From assembly GCA_900770805.1 (NCBI GenBank), contig CAAGLP010000031.1, positions 1 to 6,507 of the forward strand: DNA of 6,507 nucleotides, read 5' to 3'. Made by a program: the position numbers and the translations under genes. This stretch comes from an uncultured Paraprevotella sp. GTDB lineage: Bacteria > Bacteroidota > Bacteroidia > Bacteroidales > Bacteroidaceae. Every line of letters starts with the position of its first letter. Within the stretch, counting starts at the first letter, position 1. The notes under the pieces are model-generated. The model did no database searches, was not told where the DNA came from, and saw only the letters and a program-made list of their open reading frames with translations. Below are positions 1-5,908 of this stretch, in pieces.

Positions 1-13
1 GCTCTTCCGATCT
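1..13. other. Illumina adapter remnant at contig end
   Basis: The first 13 bases, GCTCTTCCGATCT, are identical to the 3' end shared by the standard Illumina sequencing adapters, and they sit exactly at the terminus of the window. Genomic sequence therefore probably begins at base 14. The frame of the downstream gene happens to stay open through these bases, so they could be translated by mistake. A chance match of this length exactly at the end is very unlikely. Confidence 0.93.
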
Positions 14-1872
14 GGGTGGCCATGGATGCCAAGTACAACTACTCCTATTCCGATGGCGACCAGTACTTCACCTGGAGCCCCGATAGCAAGTGGCTCTTGG
101 CCGACTACATGGGTAATGGCGGTTGGAACAACGTGGATGTGGCTCTTATAGATGCCGAGGGTAAGGATGAGCCTGTGAACCTGACACAGAGCGGATATAC
201 CGACTCGCATGCCCGTTGGGTGATGGGTGGCAAGGCAATGATATTTGCCAGCGACCGTGCCGGATACCGTAGTCATGGCAGTTGGGGTTCGCATCGCGAT
301 GTGTATATCACCTTCTTCGATGCCGAGGCATACAACAAGTTCCGCATGAACAAGGAAGACCGTGCTCTGCTCGAGGAAGCTGAGAAGGCCAACAAGAAGT
401 CCGAGAAGAAGGACAGCACCGACAAGGAGAAGAAGGTGGAGCCTCTTAAACTCCAGCTCGACAATCTCAACGACCGCACCATGAGGATAACATTCCAGTC
501 CTCGCACCTGTCGGATGCAGTGATGAACAACGAGGGTACTCGTCTCTACTATCTTGCACCTCACAATGGCAATATGGCCCTCTGGGTGCGTGACTTCCTC
601 GAGGAGCGTACAGAGCTGAAGATGCAGCGCATAGAGGCTCGCTCGTTCCAACTGGACAAGAGTGGCAACACATGCTATTTCATTGGTCAGGGTGGTACCT
701 TGTGCCAGCTCAATCTCAATTCGGCTTCGGTAAAGACCATACCCTTCGAGGCATTCACTGTGACTCGTCCCGCCAAGACTCAGGAGTACAACTTTGAGCA
801 CATCTGGCGTCAGACAAAGGAGAAGCTCTACGATCCAGAGATGAACGGGGCCGATTGGGACCGTCTCTACACCACATACAAGCGCTACCTGCCTCATATC
901 AACAATGGCTATGACTTTGCCGAGATGGCAAGCGAACTGCTTGGCGAGCTCAATGTGAGCCACACGGGTTGTCGCTATCATGCTTCTTCAAGCCGTCTGC
1001 CTGTTGCCCAGTTGGGTATCCTGCCCGACGAGGCATACGAGGGTCCTGGTATCAAGGTGGCAGAGGTGCTCTCCGGTGGTCCTCTGGATGTGTGCAAGGA
1101 CATCAAGGCTGGCGACATCATCATGACCATAGACGGACAGAAGATAGAGGCTGGCATCGATTACTATCCCATGCTTGCAGGTAAGGCTGGCAAGGCCACA
1201 CGCCTTGGCATAAAGGGTGAGAAGAAGGAGATAGTGGTGCGTCCCATCTCTTGGGGCAAGCAGGAGGAACTGCTCTACAAGCGTTGGGTGCGTCGCAACG
1301 AGCACATGGTGGACAGCCTTTCCGGTGGTCGCATAGCCTATGTTCACATCGAGGCCATGGATGCCGCTTCCTTCCACGAGTTCTACAAGAACCTGCTCTC
1401 CGAGAAGAACCGCATGCGCGATGCCGTTATCGTGGACACACGTCACAACGGAGGCGGATGGTTGCACAACGATGTGTGCATTGCTCTCTCCGGCAAGGCA
1501 TATTCACGCTTCACACCACGTGGCAAGTTCATCGGCAACGATCCCTTCGACCGTTGGGTCAAGCCCTCGTGCATGCTTGTTTGCGAGGATAACTACTCCA
1601 ATGCTCATGGCACTCCCTGGCTCTACAAGGAGATGGGTATTGGCAAGCTCATAGGCGCACCCGTACCCGGCACTATGACCGCAGTATGGTGGGAGAACAT
1701 AAGTCAGTACACCTTCGGTATCCCACAGGTAGGCACCAAGGACAATCGTGGCAACTATCTCGAGAACCAGCAGCTCGATCCAGACATCGAGTGCTACATC
1801 ACCCCCGAGAACATGCTCCTCGGTATAGACACCCAGATAGAGACAGCCGTAAAGGATTTGCTCGCTAAATAA
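14..1872 (+). CDS. Tricorn-type S41 peptidase, C-terminal part (5' truncated)
   Basis: This is the C-terminal ~618 residues of a tricorn protease homologue; full-length family members have about 1,050-1,100 residues, so roughly 450 are missing to the left. Residues are numbered from the GTG at 16, which is only the first in-frame start-like codon after the adapter and not a real start. Residues ~17-90 carry beta-propeller blades (WSPDSKW, then ARWVMGG...FASDRAG). A Lys/Glu-rich stretch follows at ~118-142, a tricorn C1 domain at ~255-325, a PDZ domain at ~335-410, and the S41 catalytic domain to the end. The catalytic set of Thermoplasma tricorn (S745-H746, G918, S965, E1023) corresponds to S315-H316 (ELNVSH), G481 (HNGGGW), S528 (DNYSNAHG) and E583 (YLENQQLDPDI), with nearly equal spacing. 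A Thr stands where Lys would be in Tsp/CtpA peptidases, as expected for tricorn. The family trims oligopeptides. Bacterial homologues are often exported, but the N-terminus is not visible here. Confidence 0.93.
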
Positions 1873-1896
1873 GTAATCCGGGTTTTACATACAGAT

Positions 1897-1937
1897 GATG
1901 CCACATCCAGTTCCGTTGGGAACGAGGATGTGGCATC
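1897..1937 (+). terminator. Strong hairpin after the tricorn gene, probable terminator
   Basis: A perfect 12-base inverted repeat, GATGCCACATCC (1897-1908) and GGATGTGGCATC (1926-1937), is extended inward by five more pairs (1910-1914 with 1919-1923), leaving a GTTG tetraloop at 1915-1918. Only a small 1x2 internal loop (1909 against 1924-1925) interrupts the stem. It begins 24 bases after the stop codon of the peptidase gene. What follows, TCTCTCGTTATGG, is only weakly U-rich, so this is not a textbook intrinsic terminator. Transcript end or 3' stabilising stem is the likely role. Confidence 0.65.
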
Positions 1938-1994
1938 TCTCGTTATGGTAGCTTTGTTCGTTCTAACATTTTGTAAAGTCTATGCAATGAGCTC

Positions 1995-2030
1995 TATACA
2001 CCTTTATATGGTAGTGTATGGCGGTATACA
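1995..2030. repeat. Cluster of short inverted repeats, candidate operator
   Basis: TATACAC (1995-2001) is mirrored by GTGTAT (2014-2019). TGTAT (2015-2019) is mirrored again by ATACA (2026-2030) across GGCGGT. The three half-sites lie 46-112 bases upstream of the -33 element of the promoter for the Lrp/AsnC-type regulator. Such regulators often bind several spaced degenerate sites in front of their own gene. The arms are short and the DNA is AT-rich, so chance is a real alternative. Confidence 0.25.
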
Positions 2031-2075
2031 TAATAGTCAGGTACTATATTATTATTTAAAAAAAGTAAACATTGT

Positions 2076-2107
2076 TTTGGAAAAATGCCAGTATATTTGT
2101 ACCTTTG
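2076..2107 (+). promoter_or_regulatory. Bacteroidota-type promoter for the Lrp/AsnC gene
   Basis: TTTG at 2076-2079 is followed, after 20 bases, by TACCTTTG at 2100-2107. This fits the Bacteroidota primary sigma-factor consensus (TTTG, 19-21 bases, TAnnTTTG). An A/T-rich tract at about 2051-2069 lies just upstream. A second perfect -7 element, TATATTTG (2092-2099), abuts the first but lacks a well-placed -33 TTTG. Transcription would start near 2112-2115, giving an untranslated leader of about 17-20 bases before the ATG at 2132. No Shine-Dalgarno sequence is visible in that leader. Confidence 0.8.
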
Positions 2108-2131
2108 TGTGTCAAAATGTAAAAGACAACC

Positions 2132-2644
2132 ATGGAAAAGATAGATTCTCTCGACAAAAAGATTCTGGAGATAATCTCCAATAATGCGCGCATACCTTTC
2201 AAGGATGTTGCTGCAAAGTGCGGAGTAAGCCGTGCCGCTATTCATCAGCGTGTGCAGAGGCTTATAGACATGAATGTAATCGTGGGTAGCGGATATCATG
2301 TAAATCCTGCCAGCCTGGGATATAATACAAGTACATACATCGGCATCACCCTGGAGAAGGGTAGCATGTACAATAGTGTGGTAAAGGAATTTTCCAAGAT
2401 TCCCGAGATAGTGGAATGTCACTATACCACGGGTCCTTACACTATGCTCATCAAGTTGTATGCCAAGGACAACGCACATCTGATGGAGTTGCTGAACGGT
2501 AAGTTGCAGCAAATCAATGGTGTGGTTAGTACCGAAACTCTTATCTCGCTGACTCAGAGCATAAAGAAGGAACTGCCCATAGGCGGACCTCACAAGGAGG
2601 CGAAGCCCCAGATGGAGGAAGACTGGATGAAGATTACCGACTGA
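2132..2644 (+). CDS. Lrp/AsnC-family transcriptional regulator
   Basis: This 170-residue protein has the standard layout of the leucine-responsive/feast-famine regulators. A winged helix-turn-helix fills residues ~5-52 (LDKKILEIISNNAR, then DVAAKCGVSRAAIHQRVQRL, with the recognition helix around 33-45). A short linker leads to the RAM effector-binding and oligomerisation domain at ~66-148 (IGITLEKGS..., then VVKEFSKIPEIVECHYTTGPYTMLIKL). Family members are usually 140-165 residues; here a polar tail of about 20 residues follows the RAM domain. These proteins form dimers and octamers, bind amino acids, and typically control amino-acid or peptide metabolism and their own gene. The ATG at 2132 is supported by the promoter 25 bases upstream and by the MEKIDSLDKKIL start typical of the family. 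Its neighbours suggest peptide catabolism as a target, which is inference. The ligand cannot be told from sequence. Confidence 0.95.
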   Translation: MEKIDSLDKKILEIISNNARIPFKDVAAKCGVSRAAIHQRVQRLIDMNVIVGSGYHVNPASLGYNTSTYIGITLEKGSMYNSVVKEFSKIPEIVECHYTTGPYTMLIKLYAKDNAHLMELLNGKLQQINGVVSTETLISLTQSIKKELPIGGPHKEAKPQMEEDWMKITD

Positions 2645-2663
2645 TAGTCTTCTTCACCTCCAT
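2612..2663 (+). other. Hairpin with two exclusive foldings over the regulator's stop codon
   Basis: ATGGAGG (2612-2618) pairs with CCTCCAT (2657-2663). Inside this, either AAGACT (2619-2624) pairs with AGTCTT (2646-2651), or TGAAGA (2628-2633) pairs with TCTTCA (2651-2656); the two inner stems cannot form fully together. The structure spans the stop codon at 2642-2644. It is not followed by a T-tract. It could be a processing site or a weak attenuator between the regulator and the downstream gene, or a chance result of purine-rich coding sequence. Confidence 0.3.
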
Positions 2664-2712
2664 TTACCAGACACAATACACACCTGACCAAAGAAATCAT
2701 ACATAATAGCGA

Positions 2713-4419
2713 ATGAAGCCCCTTATAGGTATAACCGGCAATTTCGGAGACAAGGGCTGCGAACTGGCCAAAGGATACTATCAAAGCGTCCTTGAGGCAG
2801 GTGGCAGTCCTATTGTCATTCCTCCATACACAGATGCTTCGGCAATGTCGGCTCTTCTGGACGAACTGGACGGTATAATACTGAGCGGAGGTTCGGACAT
2901 GAACCCGTTGCTTGTGGGTGAGGAACCCATTCCACAACTGCATGGAATAAATCCTGAGCGCGATGTGCCAGAACTGATGCTTATCCGTCAGGCTTATGAA
3001 CGTCAGATTCCAATCCTTGGCATCTGTCGCGGCATACAGATGCTGGCAGCAGCCTTGGGTGGCAGTATATACCAGGATCTTGGTGTCCAGTACAAGTATG
3101 CACCGCTCATAAAGCATAGCCAAGATCTTGTGCGCGAGCAGGCTTCGCATACTGTATATATAGAGCAGGACTCGATGCTTGGACGCATTTTCACTCAGTC
3201 AGGTCTTGGAACGGGAGAAAAGGGTGAGTATGTGCTTCCGGTAAACTCCTTTCATCATCAGGCTGTGCGATGCCCAGGCGAATTGTTCAAGGTATCGGCA
3301 CGCTCTTCAGACGGCGTGATAGAAGCTATGGAGAGCAATGAGCACAAGAGCATCCTGGGTGTTCAATGGCATCCGGAATGTTTCATCCTGGCCGGTGACA
3401 GAAGTCAGATGCCGATATTCAAGTGGTTGGTGGATGAGTCGAGCAACTTTGCTCAGGCAAAGAAAGTGCATGGTCGTATCCTTTCTTTGGATTCCCATTG
3501 CGATACGCCTATGAAATTCGGCACCAACGAGGAGAGGCTTGTTACCCTGCCACGCATGAAGGACGGTCATCTGGACGCTTCCATAATGGTGGCATATCTG
3601 CCACAGGGCGAGCGCACAGACGAGGCACATATGGCCGCTACGGCCAAGGCCAACCGTATCATCACGCAGATAGAGGAAATGGTGAATGCCAATGCTACAG
3701 AGGTGGGGCTGGCATATAACGCTGATGACTTGTATTGTCTGAAGAACGAAGGCAAGAAGGCTATAATGCTTGGTATAGAGAACGGTTATGCCATAGGTCA
3801 CGACCTCTCTCTGATAGAACAGTTCAGGAGAAGGGGAGTGGTGTATATGACTCTGTGTCACAATGGTGACAATGACATCTGCGACTCTGCCAGAAAGAGC
3901 AACAACGAGCACGGAGGAGTAAGTCCGTTCGGTGCCGATGTGATACGCGAGATGAATCGTTTGGGCATGATGGTGGACCTAAGTCATGCATCTGAAAAAA
4001 GTTTCTACGATGCCATGGATATTTCTCAGGTACCCATAGTATGCAGCCATTCCAGTTGTCGTAGTTTGTGCGATCATCCACGAAACCTTACCGATGAGCA
4101 AATGAAGCGTTTGGCCAATAGCGGAGGTGTGATGCAAGTTACTTTCTACGAAGGTTTCCTGCAAACAGACTCCAAGGCGTGCATAACTGATGCCATAGAA
4201 CACATTAACCATGCCGTGAATATCATGGGCATAGAGCATGTGGGTATAGGTACGGATTTTGATGGAGATGGTGGAGTGCCAGGATTGGCACATGCCGGTG
4301 AGCTGATAAACCTGACACGTGCCCTGCTTCGTGAACGCTATTCAGAGTCAGACCTGCGTCTGCTATGGGGTGAGAACTTCCTGAGAGTGATGCGCGAGGT
4401 GCAGAGCTTCAAGGCATGA
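2713..4419 (+). CDS. C26 gamma-glutamyl hydrolase-like / M19 dipeptidase fusion
   Basis: This 568-residue protein joins two hydrolases. Residues 1-~240 are a class I glutamine-amidotransferase-like domain of the PuuD / peptidase C26 type (MKPLIGITGNF, LSGGSDMNP), with nucleophile C105 in GICRGIQ and H220/E222 in GVQWHPE; these enzymes hydrolyse gamma-glutamyl amides. A short linker leads to an M19 (renal or membrane dipeptidase) domain at ~255-565. Its metal and substrate residues are all present: H262 and D264 (DSHCDTP), E356 (GIENG), H425 (DLSHAS), H446 (CSHSS), R457 (HPRNLTD) and D515 (GTDFDG). The spacings H425-H446-R457-D515 equal those of human renal dipeptidase H198-H219-R230-D288. No signal peptide or membrane segment is seen, so it is probably cytoplasmic. 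The gene starts 68 bases after the Lrp/AsnC gene without a recognisable promoter, suggesting co-transcription. Inferred role: stepwise cleavage of gamma-glutamyl peptides, then of the released dipeptide. True substrates are unknown. Sequence is continuous, so the fusion is not a frameshift artefact. Confidence 0.92.
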   Translation: MKPLIGITGNFGDKGCELAKGYYQSVLEAGGSPIVIPPYTDASAMSALLDELDGIILSGGSDMNPLLVGEEPIPQLHGINPERDVPELMLIRQAYERQIPILGICRGIQMLAAALGGSIYQDLGVQYKYAPLIKHSQDLVREQASHTVYIEQDSMLGRIFTQSGLGTGEKGEYVLPVNSFHHQAVRCPGELFKVSARSSDGVIEAMESNEHKSILGVQWHPECFILAGDRSQMPIFKWLVDESSNFAQAKKVHGRILSLDSHCDTPMKFGTNEERLVTLPRMKDGHLDASIMVAYLPQGERTDEAHMAATAKANRIITQIEEMVNANATEVGLAYNADDLYCLKNEGKKAIMLGIENGYAIGHDLSLIEQFRRRGVVYMTLCHNGDNDICDSARKSNNEHGGVSPFGADVIREMNRLGMMVDLSHASEKSFYDAMDISQVPIVCSHSSCRSLCDHPRNLTDEQMKRLANSGGVMQVTFYEGFLQTDSKACITDAIEHINHAVNIMGIEHVGIGTDFDGDGGVPGLAHAGELINLTRALLRERYSESDLRLLWGENFLRVMREVQSFKA

Positions 4420-4457
4420 AACCTTTGCATTGTCAATTAAAGATACTCTATAAAGGT

Positions 4458-5453
4458 ATGAGAAATACATTATATATATTATTGATTACCATGGTAAGTC
4501 TTCTTGCCTTGTCATGCTCAGGCTCGAAAAAGGAGAAGAAGAGCGATGCTCCGACTCAAAAGGAGTGTCCGGAATTCATGGCAGACAGTGCCTATCGCTA
4601 CATAGAGGAGCAATGTGCCTTTGGCCCCCGTCTGCTTGGCACCAAGGAAGCCGATTTATGTGCCGAATGGATAAAGGCTCAGTTTGAGAGCAAGGGATGT
4701 GTGGTAAGCGAGCAGAAGACGCAGGTAACAGTGTGGGACGGCACCAGTATGCCATGTCGCAACATAATAGCCAGTACCAACACACAAGCGCAATACAGAA
4801 TTTTGTTGTGTGCACATTGGGACACACGCCCATGGGCAGATAACGACCCCGATGAGGCTAATCACAAGAAACCCGTACTTGGTGCCAACGATGGTGCCAG
4901 CGGAGTGGCCGTGATGATAGAGATAGCACGCCTTATCCAGCAACAGCCTTTGATGAATCTTGGTATCGATTTCGTTTGCTTCGATGCCGAGGATATGGGC
5001 ACTCCCGAATGGGCAGAACCTTTGGAGAATGACCAGGATACTTGGTGCTTGGGCAGCAAGGTGTGGGCTGAGCAAATGCGCCAGATAGGATATAACCCAC
5101 GCTACGGCATTCTTCTGGACATGGTGGGAGGTAGAGGTGCTACCTTTGCCAAGGAACAGGTGAGCGTGTATTTTGCAAACCATGTTGTCAACAAGGTGTG
5201 GAAATTGGCTACTGATTTGGGATACGGACAGTTCTTCCCCAACATTGACGGAGGAAGTCTGGTGGATGATCACGTGAACGTAAATGCCATAGCAGGAATT
5301 CCATGTATTGACATCGTGCCATATTTCAACTACGGACCAAGTAGTTTCGGCCCTACATGGCATACCGTGAACGACACACCGGAGAATATAGACAGAAACG
5401 TACTGAAGGCAGTGGGACAAACCGTGCTCCAACTTATGTACAACGAACAATAG
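4458..5453 (+). CDS. Glutaminyl-peptide cyclotransferase, M28-type lipoprotein
   Basis: The protein belongs to the M28 zinc-peptidase fold and, within it, to the glutaminyl cyclases known from Porphyromonas, Prevotella and Tannerella, which turn N-terminal glutamine into pyroglutamate. Numbered from the ATG at 4458 (331 residues), residues 1-20 form a lipoprotein signal (RN, hydrophobic core, ALSC with C20), followed by a Lys-rich tether. The reading frame is open from an ATG at 4416 that overlaps the upstream stop (ATGA), but that start would put 14 extra residues before the signal peptide, so I prefer 4458. Motifs: H120 (CAHWDTRP), D145 (GANDGASG), E178-D179 (FDAEDMG), TWCLGS, VDDHVNV, and H302 (WHTVNDTPENID). 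The last two and the acidic pair match human glutaminyl cyclase (EDDH, WHTMDDNEENLD, E201-E202). One zinc should be bound by the Asp, the acidic pair and the His. Location is periplasmic, membrane-anchored. An M28 aminopeptidase is the alternative, less likely. Confidence 0.88.
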   Translation: MRNTLYILLITMVSLLALSCSGSKKEKKSDAPTQKECPEFMADSAYRYIEEQCAFGPRLLGTKEADLCAEWIKAQFESKGCVVSEQKTQVTVWDGTSMPCRNIIASTNTQAQYRILLCAHWDTRPWADNDPDEANHKKPVLGANDGASGVAVMIEIARLIQQQPLMNLGIDFVCFDAEDMGTPEWAEPLENDQDTWCLGSKVWAEQMRQIGYNPRYGILLDMVGGRGATFAKEQVSVYFANHVVNKVWKLATDLGYGQFFPNIDGGSLVDDHVNVNAIAGIPCIDIVPYFNYGPSSFGPTWHTVNDTPENIDRNVLKAVGQTVLQLMYNEQ

Positions 5454-5482
5454 AAGGATTCTCTATAAGATAACTAAAGCAT

Positions 5483-5908
5483 ATGACAATAAACGAGATA
5501 CAAGACGAGATAATAGAGGAGTTTCAGGACTTCGAGGATTGGATGGACCGATACCAGTTGCTCATAGACATGGGCAGCGACCAGCCTGAACTACCTGTGC
5601 AATACAAGACAGAGCAGAACCTGATAGACGGTTGCCAAAGTCGTGTATGGCTTCAGGCAGATCTGGTAGATGGAAAGGTACGTTTCCAGGCTGAGAGCGA
5701 TGCACTGATAGTAAAGGGTATCGTTGCCCTGTTGGTACGTGTATTCAACGACCAGTCTCCTAAGGATATACTTGATGCCGACCTTTATTTCATTGAGCAG
5801 ATTGGTTTGAGGGAACATCTCTCCCCAACACGTTCCAATGGTTTGCTGGCCATGCTCAAGCAGATGAAGATGTATGCATTGGTATTCAGCCAAAAAGTAA
5901 ATGCATAA
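5483..5908 (+). CDS. sufE: SufE-family sulfur acceptor for Fe-S cluster assembly
   Basis: This 141-residue protein is full length for SufE (about 138 in E. coli). SufE accepts persulfide sulfur from the cysteine desulfurase SufS and passes it to the SufBCD scaffold in the cytoplasm. The acceptor cysteine is C51 in LIDGCQSRVWL, the same number and surroundings as in E. coli SufE. The N-terminal helices (IIEEFQDFEDWMDRYQLLIDMG) and the C-terminal GLREHLSPTRSNGLLAML segment are both typical of the family. No sufS, sufB, sufC or sufD is present in the window, so it is encoded apart from any Suf cluster here or at least separated from it. It begins 29 bases after the glutaminyl-cyclase gene and ends directly against the start of the dihydrouridine-synthase gene. 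No promoter of its own is evident. Confidence 0.95.
   Translation: MTINEIQDEIIEEFQDFEDWMDRYQLLIDMGSDQPELPVQYKTEQNLIDGCQSRVWLQADLVDGKVRFQAESDALIVKGIVALLVRVFNDQSPKDILDADLYFIEQIGLREHLSPTRSNGLLAMLKQMKMYALVFSQKVNA

Noticed and set aside
16..18. GTG at 16 as start of the peptidase
   Set aside because: It is only the first start-like codon after the adapter; the protein begins mid-propeller and lacks about 450 residues of the family, so it is a truncation.
1930..2184. 84-residue + frame starting with a hydrophobic stretch (MASLVMVALFVLTFCKVYAM)
   Set aside because: The start resembles a signal peptide, but the frame runs from the hairpin through the promoter and into the regulator gene in another frame, and no promoter precedes it. 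Not supported as a small protein.
1994..2593. 199-residue open frame on the - strand across the promoter and the regulator gene
   Set aside because: It overlaps the clear Lrp/AsnC gene and its promoter, and shows no domain; composition is that of a complementary-strand shadow.
2645..2712. Separate promoter before the fusion gene
   Set aside because: No TTTG/TAnnTTTG pair is present in these 68 bases.
4424..4457. Promoter for the glutaminyl cyclase (TTTG at about 4423-4427, TATAAA near 4450)
   Set aside because: No TAnnTTTG lies at the right distance, and a TTGTCA/TATAAA reading has a spacer of only 13 bases. Co-transcription with the upstream gene is simpler.
4656..5450. 264-residue open frame on the - strand
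   Set aside because: It lies wholly inside the glutaminyl-cyclase gene, has no family resemblance and an odd Cys/His/Leu-rich composition; it is a shadow of the real gene.
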